A DNA stretch of 7,270 nucleotides, taken from contig NZ_LECR01000022.1 of NCBI RefSeq assembly GCF_001602625.1, positions 20,638-27,907 on the forward strand, written 5' to 3'. Positions 1 to 6,720 of this stretch are shown here, piece by piece. Under the pieces are notes generated by a model. It made no database searches, was not told the DNA's origin, and saw only the letters and a list, made by a program, of their open reading frames with translations. This DNA is from Sodalis-like endosymbiont of Proechinophthirus fluctus. GTDB lineage: Bacteria; Pseudomonadota; Gammaproteobacteria; Enterobacterales; Enterobacteriaceae. The translations under genes and the position numbers were made by a program. Each line of letters opens with the position of its first letter. Positions within the stretch are counted from its first letter, which is position 1.

Positions 1-298
1 CCGATAGTCAGCTGTACCAGCATCAAGACTGGAAGAATAGGTGCCGAAATAGCACTTGGAGGCGATATCCGGCGCGTTGGACATCATGTACCAGTCGATA
101 TCGTCATAGCAGAAAACAGACAGCGAGGGCGCCAGTATTACAAACAGCGCAATCAATAGCAGGATAAGCAAGCTAGTCAATGCCGCTTTGTTATGGATGA
201 AGCGCCGACGGGCGTCGGTCCGCAGGCTGCGATCCTCCCTCCCTTCCAATTGTTCACTGCATTTCTCCAGAGCTTCGCTATTTTTTACTTACAATCAT
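1..298 (-). pseudogene. oppC: oppC N-terminal remnant, oligopeptide ABC transporter permease (continues beyond the window)
   Basis: OppC is an inner-membrane permease subunit of the OppABCDF peptide importer. Read on the minus strand, the sequence gives an N-terminal stretch like E. coli OppC: SLRTDARRRFIHNKAA, then a first membrane segment (LTSLLILLLIALFVILAPSL), then YDDIDWYMMSNAPDIA and YFGTYSS, matching the YDDTDW...APD...YFGTDSS region of the family. The likely start is the ATG at 298-296, 15 bases after the oppB stop, as expected for an operon. The gene is broken. After M-I-V-S-K-K a frameshift in an A-run leads to a stop codon, and only the shifted frame continues as OppC. A second frameshift lies near 20-35, where FGTDSSGRDLLV of the family becomes unreadable in one frame. 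About 95 codons are visible and the rest lies to the left. Assignment is from remembered family sequence and is strong; the symbol is secure given oppB and oppA next door. Confidence 0.88.
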
Positions 299-660
299 TT
301 GCGCGCTCTAGAGTCAATAACAGACTTTCGGGTTGATAACCGCATACAGGACATCAACAATGGCGTTAAACAAGATGGTCAAGGTGCTTACCAGAATTGT
401 CAGCCTCAGCACCAGCTCTTAATCGAGATTAAGAGCGCCGTTCACAAACAGCTGGGCGATCCCTGGCAGACCATAAATTGTTTCTATTACCATCGAGCCG
501 GTAATAATACCAACAAACACTAGCCCATGTACGAAATAGCTGGCAGAGACGCCGCAGCTTTCAAGGCGTGGCTTAAAATAATCCGCCGCATCGGCAACCC
601 TTTCCCTTTGGCACGCGAAGGGCGGATAAAATTGGAATGTAGTGCTTAAATTATCGAACT

Positions 661-800
661 GCGGGTTATGTGAGCGATGCTAGCTATCTATCTCGCTTTG
701 CCATCATAATAAAATGGCTGCCTGCCAGCGACTGGAATGGCGGCCATCCCAATTTATTATTTTGCCGATAGTCGTGCTTTCTCTGGCCCTTTTCTCTGAC
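661..800 (+). other. inverted internal segment of oppB
   Basis: On the plus strand this stretch reads RFAIIIKWLPASDWNGG and, after a one-base shift, FIILPIVVLSLA. These correspond to the E. coli OppB pieces FAIILHWLPGGGWNGG and FMILPMVALSLA (about residues 154-184). The minus strand here gives no OppB match in any frame. The minus strand on both sides does: the residues before this segment (up to about KQN-WDY) lie at 806-1000 and those after it (from about residue 198) lie below 660. The segment therefore fills the gap but in reverse orientation. The breakpoints are approximate: left about 655-668, right about 789-806. Some 20 codons at the segment ends appear lost. No long inverted repeat is visible at the borders. 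Confidence 0.75.
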
Positions 801-805
801 CTATT

Positions 806-841
806 AATAGGCATCACATTGGCAATAGGCGTCACATTGGC
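806..841. repeat. 18-bp tandem duplication at the oppB inversion edge
   Basis: Two adjacent copies of an 18-bp unit (AATAGGCATCACATTGGC at 806-823 and the same with one A-to-G change at 824-841). On the minus strand the unit covers the codons for the Asn-Thr-Lys-Trp-Asp-Tyr region of OppB, so one copy is original and the other is an added duplicate. It abuts the right breakpoint of the inverted segment. Confidence 0.9.
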
Positions 842-1217
842 ATTCTGTTTGAGGGCCGCCACGACTTCCCGCAGCTACCCAAACCACCACCGCCAGCAAA
901 AATGCCGCCAGACTGAGCTTGGCCGAGACGGGGAATGAGTTGGCCACCAGATCGTTGACCGAGCAGTCTTTAATATTTAAACGACGGGCCGAAATCACTA
1001 CTCGCCGGTAAACATGCTATCTGGCACCAGACGCATCATAAAAAAATGAGATTGTGATTCAGAGTGAACAGCGTTGGAATCGCTTCCAGCAGTCGTCGAA
1101 GAATAAACTTTACCATTACCAAAACTATAACATAGTAGTAGACGATAAAGTGTTTGCAGGACAAAAATGGTATGACCACCAGCGGCCTGCTCTGTTATCA
1201 CTCGTCAAATATCCTTG

Positions 1218-2060
1218 TTATTTGATAATGAATAGATCTTTATAATACACATTATCCAGAGAATCTTTACCAGTATAACCCATACGTAAATTTTAACTAA
1301 ACTGGCTTACCATAGTAATACACCAGGACGATTGCCGAGTCTTTATCCAACTGTTTTTCCACCTGCTGATAGAATCTGGCTATGACATCTTCCTAACCGG
1401 CCTGCAGGGCCTGGACAATCAAGTTTGTCAAATACCGGACTCTTTTAATGGATTCTGTTATCGGAGTTGTTGGAGTTGTATAATATTCAAGAAAGATGTA
1501 AGTTCATTATAATCCGCACACTAGTCGGCTCGTGCGACGTCTAAATTGCTCTGATGGCGGGTGTCCAGGAAAGTTTTCCATTCCTGATTCTCAAACTTCA
1601 CACTCATTGCCCAGGTTCTTTTTCCAGATGAACGCCACGGCGATAGCCAGTTTTTTATGCAGATCTAAGGTGTTGTACAGTAAATCAAAGGTCAGCAGTT
1701 TATTTTTATGTAACTCGCCTCGGCCAATAATTTACACGCCTCTTCGTTGCTCTTCTCCTGCGACCCGCCAAAACATTCCGCATCCGTCAGCATGGCACCG
1801 TCGGTGTAGGGGCGGCGGCGTAAAGCCGTAAGCTAGCAGGATTACCCTGCGCTTTCACTTTGTTGACGATGATATCGCGATCCAATCTGAACTTCAGCGC
1901 GGTATGAACGCGCACCAAGTCCACTGAGGCGAACGAAGCGGGGTATTATTATGATATTCAGTATTAACCCTGGCACGTTGAACAAGGCGTATCACCGCCG
2001 TAAAAAGGTCGCGACGGCAATCCAGGAACACGCCTTGGCAATGCGCGTGGCCTTTATCAT
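1218..2060 (-). pseudogene. oppA: oppA pseudogene, periplasmic oligopeptide-binding protein, with about 0.8 kb deleted
   Basis: OppA is the secreted binding protein that delivers peptides to OppBCDF. The probable start (ATG 2060-2058) opens MIKATRIAKACSWIAVA, a degraded signal peptide, then a stop and a piece resembling ALAADVPAGV. The reading then jumps to the equivalent of about residue 300 (weak YYEINNQKPPF), then VRVHTALKF and LDRDIIVN, matching VRVRTALK and MDRDIIVN of E. coli. Further pieces are KVKAQGN, DLHKKLAIA, ENQEWKTFLDTRHQ, CADYNELTSFLN, YQQVEKQLDKDSAIV and the C-terminal GYTGKDSLDN, ending at a TAA at 1220-1218. About 265 codons of the ligand-binding region are missing. 843 bp remain of about 1630, and the deletion plus what remains adds up to the family length. 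Frameshifts and stops occur throughout. The upstream Shine-Dalgarno is weak. It was first in the operon, with oppB 101 bp downstream. Confidence 0.9.
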
Positions 2061-2499
2061 TGTGATTTCAACTGCAATAGTCCAATATATCAAATAATTA
2101 ATCTATCCTAACGGCATCTTAAACACAAAAGGTAAATATATTAATGATAATAATTATCTGAATTTCATCGTGATAAGTCCCTTGAACGCGAAAGGTTAAA
2201 AAACTCTACCGTGCAGGGTACTAATTTTTATATGGCTGAAATATCTTAAAAATTTTTTCTTGCCATACGCCACGCGGAAATTATCCCCTACTGCAAAATG
2301 GTGCACGCTTTGATTTCTCAAGGTGCAATCTGTCTTATTTCAAGACCGGGTTTCCCTGCGTAAATAATTCACGCGGCGAAACACGCGCATTTTTCCCGCT
2401 GCCAGCTCAACAAGCCAGCGCTTATCTTCCCCTATCGATACCGGATAGAGCGTCGCCCTACCTGACGTCTGATTCTTTCCGAGCGGCTAGTGGCATTTC
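2061..2499. other. intergenic region upstream of oppA, no recognised gene
   Basis: This holds the former oppA leader (minus strand). The first 200 bases are AT-rich; I see no promoter I would defend. On the minus strand a frame stays open from 2486 to a stop at 2342-2340 and reads protein-like in its middle (GEDKRWLVELAAGKMRVFRR), with coding-like codon choice but no good start. It could be a fragment of a decayed gene. I cannot name the family, and it does not resemble the MarC-type protein YchE expected here by E. coli gene order. Confidence 0.4.
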
Positions 2500-2646
2500 C
2501 TTTTAGCGTTTACCGTTTAACGTTTACTGTTTACCGTTTAGGCATTCGGTGTTCGACATTCGACTTACAGCATCTGTAGTCAGGCGTTGACGGTTGACGC
2601 TTGCTTGGTGCTTGGTGTTTGGTACTAAGTGCTTGCTGTTTTCCGT
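2500..2646. repeat. degenerate heptanucleotide tandem array, about 21 units
   Basis: From 2507 the sequence divides cleanly into 7-bp units: CGTTTAC, CGTTTAA, CGTTTAC, TGTTTAC, CGTTTAG (2507-2541), then GCATTCG, GTGTTCG, ACATTCG (2542-2562). After three weak units come GCGTTGA, CGGTTGA, CGCTTGC (2584-2604), then TTGGTGC, TTGGTGT, TTGGTAC, TAAGTGC, TTGCTGT (2605-2639). The phase stays at 7 throughout while the unit sequence drifts between sub-blocks. CTTTTAG at 2500-2506 and TTTCCGT at 2640-2646 fit as the outer units. It lies outside any gene. Seven-base phasing with changing units suggests local unit-wise duplication rather than a protein-coding repeat. Confidence 0.8.
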
Positions 2647-2916
2647 TCGATATTGCCATTGACCAGCGGCGTTTAAAGTTTAAGTCAAAGAAGCCATCCT
2701 TAACGGGCCCGGTCTGTTCTTGTCGGCAATGGCCACCAGATCCCCCTATCCAGGCTGCCCCGGCAGAGTCTGCTGAGAGCAGAGCCCCGAATTACCATCA
2801 TGGTTTGATGGCTTGCGATCCGGTAACGCCCGCCAGTATCTTTCGCTAGCCTGACGTCCCCTGTTGCGCCCGATATAGCTCGACTGCCACTATTGCGAGC
2901 GATAATCTGCGCGGCG
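2647..2916. other. unassigned GC-rich spacer with possible minus-strand coding relic
   Basis: No gene can be named here. On the minus strand, pieces read in a protein-like way (GDLVAIADKNRPGP near 2695-2735 and, after a shift, KDGFFDLNFKRRWSMAISNG near 2650-2705), as would a frameshifted gene fragment. A plus-strand frame is open from 2601 to 2849 but its residue make-up looks random, and part of it overlies the heptamer array. Function unknown. Confidence 0.25.
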
Positions 2917-2954
2917 GCTGCCATTGGGCCTACTAGCTGCCATTGGGCCTACTA
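2917..2954. repeat. 19-bp perfect tandem duplication
   Basis: GCTGCCATTGGGCCTACTA occurs twice head to tail with no mismatch (2917-2935 and 2936-2954). Only two copies are present, so it is neither a CRISPR nor a longer array. Confidence 0.93.
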
Positions 2955-2958
2955 TTAG

Positions 2959-2992
2959 TTGCACCCTGCCGTTAATTGCATCCTACCGTTGC
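2959..2992. repeat. 17-bp tandem duplication
   Basis: TTGCACCCTGCCGTTAA (2959-2975) is followed directly by TTGCATCCTACCGTTGC (2976-2992). The first 15 bases differ at two positions, and the last two bases also differ. It begins 4 bases after the 19-bp doublet at 2917-2954. Confidence 0.75.
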
Positions 2993-3008
2993 CCTTGATA
3001 GGCTCTAA

Positions 3009-3120
3009 TGAAGACTGGTTAAGTAAAACGCTATGACAAAAAAAGGTCAAAAAAGCAACGGGTCATATAAAATATGAACGAGAAAATCTGTTATATAATT
3101 GTCAACATAAGACCTATTTG
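3009..3120. repeat. upstream copy (A) of the adhE promoter-region repeat
   Basis: About 110 bp matching 3913-4020 at roughly 87% by eye, with two 1-base gaps in A-runs. Shared blocks include TTAAGTAAAACG, ATGACAAAAAA, AGCAACG and TTATATAATTGTCAACA. Copy A has a perfect dyad TCATAT-AAA-ATATGA at 3063-3077 and a TATAAT at 3094-3099. Homology ends just after the AAGAC block, and no adhE start follows it. Confidence 0.85.
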
Positions 3121-3587
3121 ACTCCAATATTCCTGATATTGCAAACGCCACTGCACCGCTTGTAACGGTTGCTATCAATGAATCGGTTAATCACAGCCCG
3201 CCGCCGGCAGCAGGCCCAGTGTAGCGCGCCACGCGCTTAAAACGTCAACGGCGGGAGCACCACTACCTTTAGTGTAGCACCACTACCTTTAGTGGCCCTG
3301 CGCTGATATCCCGTGGCGTAAATGGCACAGGCGTTGAAGGAAATACCCCTCCTGCCAACTGTGTCGTCAATGGACCCATATGGCGTATAAAAAATATTGT
3401 CAGGATCATCAACAACATAAATCGGGGTAAAAATTTTAATGCATAACTTATTAGTGTTGGTAAGAAAATATTCTATTCCTATAGCATGTCATTAGCAGTA
3501 GTAATATAGGCCATCGTTTGATCTTTCTCTTACAGCAATCACTTCAAGTTATGATCAATAACGGTTTATTCTGCTTAGTAGCCAGAT
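3121..3587. other. spacer between the two promoter-region copies, no gene recognised
   Basis: The left part (to about 3370) is GC-rich and contains a compact hairpin AGCGCG-CCA-CGCGCT (3223-3237) without a T-run, followed by a 20-bp doublet. The right part becomes AT-rich. I find no convincing reading frame on either strand and no transposase-like motif. Confidence 0.4.
3256..3295. repeat. 20-bp tandem duplication with internal dyad
   Basis: AGCACCACTACCTTTAGTGT (3256-3275) repeats at 3276-3295 with only the last base changed. Each unit contains CACTA-CCTT-TAGTG, a 5-bp stem with a 4-base loop, so two identical small hairpins lie 20 bp apart. Confidence 0.92.
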
Positions 3588-3632
3588 AAATAAAATTACT
3601 ATACTCTCTCAAGAGTAATTAGTTTTATTTTT
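3588..3632. terminator. bidirectional terminator-like inverted repeat
   Basis: The left arm AATAAAATTACT and the right arm AGTAATTAGTTTTATT pair through AATTACT/AGTAATT (3594-3600 with 3613-3619) and, beyond a small bulge, through the A-run and T-run. The loop itself can form ACTCT-CTCA-AGAGT. The outer A-rich and T-rich tails give a terminator-like shape on both strands. The stem is AT-rich and so weak, and no gene ends immediately beside it. It may be a relic of a lost gene end. Confidence 0.4.
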
Positions 3633-3912
3633 AAGCGCATTCTATTCCTTTTACAATTCTTTATTTTCGCAGTTCGGAAACGAAAATTTTTTCATTATAT
3701 TATAGTTATTAACCACTAGATGAATACGATGGATCAAAGATATTTTTTAGGTAAAAAACCGTTTTTTGTTGGAGATGAAATGTATCATCTTACATTTTTT
3801 ATTTCTGATCACATATTCATCGTTATATACCAAGTAAGCTTTGCATTAAGGAAGCGAATAATGTAATTAAGATAATAAGACAGTAAATCAAAAGATGTTA
3901 ATGATGGCGAAC
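3633..3912. other. AT-rich region upstream of the adhE promoter
   Basis: Very AT-rich intergenic DNA. A 48-codon frame opens at ATG 3720 and ends at TAA 3864-3866 (containing MDQRYFLGKKPFFVGDEMYH), but it has no ribosome binding site and I recognise no family. A chance frame is the simpler explanation. The position fits a long regulatory region, as adhE has in enterobacteria. Confidence 0.35.
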
Positions 3913-4020
3913 TGAAGACTAGTTAAGTAAAACGCCATGACAAAAAAGGTCAAAAAGCAACGTGTCAAATGACAGATGAAAGAGAAAATTTGTTATATAA
4001 TTGTCAACACAAGACTTATT
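3913..4020. repeat. downstream copy (B) of the promoter-region repeat, just before adhE
   Basis: This is the partner of 3009-3120, about 904 bp downstream in the same orientation. It ends 55 bases before the adhE start codon. Being directly upstream of adhE, it is the likely original copy. Confidence 0.85.
3963..4001 (+). promoter_or_regulatory. probable adhE promoter with overlapping operator-like dyad
   Basis: A perfect -10 hexamer TATAAT lies at 3996-4001, giving a leader of about 68 bases to the adhE ATG. The -35 position (about 3973-3978, CAGATG) is poor. A perfect dyad TGTCA-AA-TGACA at 3963-3974 reaches the -35 region, suggesting a regulator site. Copy A has a different but equally perfect dyad at the equivalent place. 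I cannot identify the regulator. Confidence 0.45.
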
Positions 4021-4075
4021 GTTTAAATTATTTAACATATTTATCGCAATTTTTAACTTTAATTAAGAGAGCAAT

Positions 4076-6613
4076 ATGGTTTTTACTAATGTCGATGAAA
4101 TCAATACATTATTACACTGGTATGAAAATCACAGTGCGAATATGCCAATTTTACCCAGAAACAGGTAGACAAGATTTCCCGTGCGACTGCTTTGGCCGCG
4201 GCAGATTCCCGTATTCCGCTCGCCGAAATGGCGGTGGCTGAATCCGGTATGGGTATCGTAGAAGACAAACTCAACTTCAACCTCTACTTCAAGGTGCCCA
4301 TCAACCTGAAAAAACCAGCAATGGGATGATCATCTTCTCGCCGTATCCCTGTGCCAAAAATGACACCAACAAAACTGCCGACATCGTGTTGTACGCTACC
4401 ATTGCTGCAGGGACAGCCCAAGGATTCATCGACTGAATCGATGAATCGTCATTGGAGCTGTCCAATCAGTTGATACACCATACGGATATCAACCTGATCC
4501 TCGCCACTAGCCGACCGGGCATAGTGAAAGCCGCTTACACCCGACATCGGCGTCAACACCGGCAACCAACCCCGCCGTGATGGATGAAATTGTGGATATC
4601 GAACGCGCCGTTGCCTCTATCCTTCCTTATATCGAAAACCTTCGATAAGGCGTTATCTGCATCTCTGAGCAATCTATGGTCGTGGTTGAAGCACTGTATG
4701 ATCAGGCGCGCGAACGTTTCGCCAGCCACGGTGGCTTATAGCTGAGCGGGCTAGGAGCTGAATGCAGTTTCTGACATCATTCTTAAAAATGGTGGTCTTA
4801 AAAGGTCACAAGTCGGCGGCGAAAATCGTCGAAATGACGGGTCAGTACGTACTGAGCAATACTAATCCTGATTGGCGAAGTCAATAAGGTGGATAAGTCT
4901 GAACCCTTTTCCTACGAAAAACTGTCGCCTACCCCTGCCAGGTATCTCGCGACGGGATTTCGAGGACACAATGGAAATCGCTGAAAAATTTTGGTGGCGA
5001 TGGGCAGTTTTCGCCACACCTCCTGTCTCTATACCAATCAGGACAACCAAAGCGAGCGCGTAAAATTTACGGCGACAAGATGAAAACCGCGCATATTCGT
5101 ATCAATACGCCAGCCTCGCAAAGCGGGCATCGGCGATCTGTATAACTTCAATCTGGCCCCGTCGCTGACTCTAGGGTGGTAACTAGATTTTCGAAAACGC
5201 AGGCCAGAAACACCTCATCAATACCAAAACTGTCGCTAAGCGAGCTGAAAATATGATGTGGCATAACATTCTGAAATATATCTATTTCGTCGCGATCCTC
5301 TTCCGATTGAGTTTGAAAAAGTGTCCAGCTATGGTGCCAAACGCGCTTTTATCGTGACCGACCGCTACCTGTTCAATAATGGCTATGCAGATTAGATTAC
5401 CTTAGTGCTGAAAAAACAAGATATTGAAACCGAAGTATTCTTTGAAGTTGAAGCAGACCCTGCCTTAAGCATCGTGCGTAAAGGTACGACGCAGATGAAC
5501 TCCTTCAAGCCGGACATCATTATCGCCCTAGAGCGGGAGTTCACCGATGGATGATGCCAAAATCATGTGGGTGACGTATGAACATCCGGAAAACCATTTT
5601 ATGAGTTGGCGATAAGCCTTATGGATAACTGTATCTACAAATTCCCGAAAATGGGCGTGAAGGCGAAAATGATCGCCATTACTACCACCTCCGTCACCGG
5701 TTCTAAAGTCACACCGTTCGCTGTGGTGACCGATGATGTCACCGGCCAGAAATACCCCAATGGCTGACTATTATGCCCTGCCGCCGGACATGGCGATTGT
5801 CGACGCTAATCTGACCATAAAATATGCCTAAATCCCTGTGCACCTTTGGTCTGGATACGGTGACCCACACCCTAGAAACCTGCGTTTCCATAATGATGAC
5901 AGAATTCTCCGACGACCAGACGCTGAAGCTTTTGAAGGAGTATCTATCCGCCAGCTACCGTGGCGGCGCCAAAAACCCGATCGCGCGGGAGTGTATACAT
6001 AAACGCCGCTACCATTGCCGGTATCACGCTTGCCAACTCCTTCTTCTGGGTGTATATTACTCAATTGCCCATAACAAATTGAGCTCGGAATCCTACATTC
6101 CCCATGATCTGGACAATGCCATGCTGATAAGCAATATTATTCGTTACAACGCCAAGATAATCCGACCAAGCTAGTACGATCGTCCGAAGGCACGCCATCG
6201 CTACGATGAAAATAGCCGATCATCTGGGGTATTAGGAGCCGTAGCGGGCAACTTACACTGCGTAGAAAATTTAAAAACCGCTGCAGTAGCTGGATGAAAT
6301 TAAGCTTAACTCGGTATCCAGACAGACGTCACTTCGTAAAGCTGGCATACAAGAAGCATCCTTCCTATCCAAAGTGAATAAACTGTCGGAAGACGCCTTC
6401 GACGATCAGTGCACCCGGCGACAACCCGCGCTATCCGCTGATTGCCGAATTGAAGCAAATCTTGCTAGATAATACCTACTACGGCTGCAGGTTCGTCGAA
6501 CCCTTCGACAAGTCGTAGAAGTCGTCATCGAGCCCCGCCTCGCCGCATGGGATGTTAAAGTTAGAGCTCTGGCGTCCAAGAGCGAAGAGAAAGCGAAGAA
6601 AGTTACCAGTTGA
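4076..6613 (+). pseudogene. adhE: adhE pseudogene, bifunctional acetaldehyde-CoA/alcohol dehydrogenase
   Basis: AdhE converts acetyl-CoA to acetaldehyde and then ethanol in fermentation, as long cytoplasmic filaments (spirosomes). The start ATG follows AAGAGAG by 4 bases and opens MVFTNVDEINTLL, like MAVTNVAELNALV. Further pieces are KIS-RATALAAADSRIPLAEMA and GMGIVEDK, then a deletion of about 50 codons, then KTSNGMIIFSP, SLELSNQL, GVICISEQSMVVVE (catalytic Cys, TGC 4658-4660), ILIGEV and SEPFSYEKLSP. The alcohol dehydrogenase domain follows with AFIVTDRYLFNNGYAD, TEVFFEVEADPALSIVRK, YKFPKMGVKAKMIA and TPFAVVTDD. The iron ligands remain readable as Asp (5854-5856) and three His (5866-5868, 6070-6072, 6103-6105). 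The C-terminus is NPRYPLIAELKQILLDNTYY, ending in a Lys-rich tail to TGA 6611-6613. There are more than ten frameshifts plus stops, including TGA 4123-4125 and TGA 4434-4436 (at a Trp position). The length is 2538 bp against about 2676 in E. coli. Non-functional. Confidence 0.95.
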
Positions 6614-6657
6614 CTGGTCTGAGGCGCAGTATTTTGCTGTGCCGCGGTTAACCAGTC
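6605..6657 (+). promoter_or_regulatory. competing stem-loops at the adhE 3' end
   Basis: ACCAGT (6605-6610), ACTGGT (6613-6618) and ACCAGT (6651-6656) are mutually complementary. The middle element can pair with either neighbour: tightly with the first (2-base loop) or, as a 7-bp stem GACTGGT/ACCAGTC, with the third. The first element is inside the last codons of adhE. Function unknown; it may only stabilise the transcript end. Confidence 0.4.
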
Positions 6658-6664
6658 TCACTAG

Positions 6665-6681
6665 AGGGCCGTAACGGCCCT
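6665..6681. repeat. perfect GC-rich hairpin AGGGCCG-TAA-CGGCCCT
   Basis: A 7-bp stem with a 3-base loop, just before the adhE terminator. No T-run follows it directly, so it is not a terminator alone. Confidence 0.7.
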
Positions 6682-6720
6682 AAACCACCCCACCGTGGGT
6701 TGACTTCCTGTGGTTTTTTT
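6682..6720 (+). terminator. rho-independent terminator of adhE
   Basis: AAACCAC (6682-6688) pairs with GTGGTTT (6710-6716), a 7-bp stem running into seven T residues (6714-6720). The 21-base loop holds an inner 4-bp hairpin CCCA-CCG-TGGG. It lies 69 bases after the adhE stop, the right place and strand, and has outlived the gene. Confidence 0.75.

Larger units (their letters stand above)
314..1116 (-). pseudogene. oppB: oppB pseudogene, oligopeptide ABC transporter permease, internally inverted and frameshifted
   Basis: OppB pairs with OppC to form the membrane channel of the peptide importer. The start ATG (1116-1114) opens VKFILRRLLEAIPTLF, the family's N-terminus. A frameshift follows, then FFMMRLVPDSMFTGE. 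About 36 codons are then missing, and the reading resumes at DFGPSFKY and, after another shift, CSVNDLVANSFPVSAKLS up to the KQN motif near 845. The next part of the protein is not on the minus strand: it is found inverted on the plus strand (separate entry). Minus-strand reading resumes near 660 and gives GLPMRRIILSHALK, the VFVGIITGSMVIETIYGLPG loop typical of binding-protein-dependent permeases, then NGALN and a stop in place of the following residues, and finally ILFNAIVDVLYAV to a normal end at 314. The length is 803 bp against about 920 in E. coli. There are at least four frameshifts. The gap to oppA is 101 bp; no clear stem-loop was found in it. Confidence 0.9.

Noticed and set aside
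714..938. Open frame of 74 codons on the plus strand as a separate membrane protein
   Set aside because: Its hydrophobic middle is the inverted piece of OppB; the rest is antisense to oppB. It is not an independent gene.
2601..2849. Plus-strand open frame of 82 codons
   Set aside because: It begins inside the heptamer array, has a random-looking composition and no ribosome binding site.
2700..2924. Minus-strand open frame of 74 codons
   Set aside because: No family resemblance and no convincing start; nearby frames read more protein-like, so this one is likely chance.
2917..3295. CRISPR-like repeats
   Set aside because: Repeats are adjacent, two-copy, unrelated to each other and without spacers.
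3720..3866. 48-codon small protein upstream of adhE
   Set aside because: No Shine-Dalgarno sequence and very AT-rich surroundings; mentioned in the region entry but not called as a gene.
3009..4020. Insertion sequence bounded by the two 110-bp copies
   Set aside because: The copies are direct, not inverted, and the DNA between them has no transposase frame or motif; a composite element is not supported.
4862..5063. Overlapping open frames of about 62 codons on both strands
   Set aside because: The plus-strand one contains an AdhE piece (DFEDTMEIAEKF) and the other is its antisense shadow.
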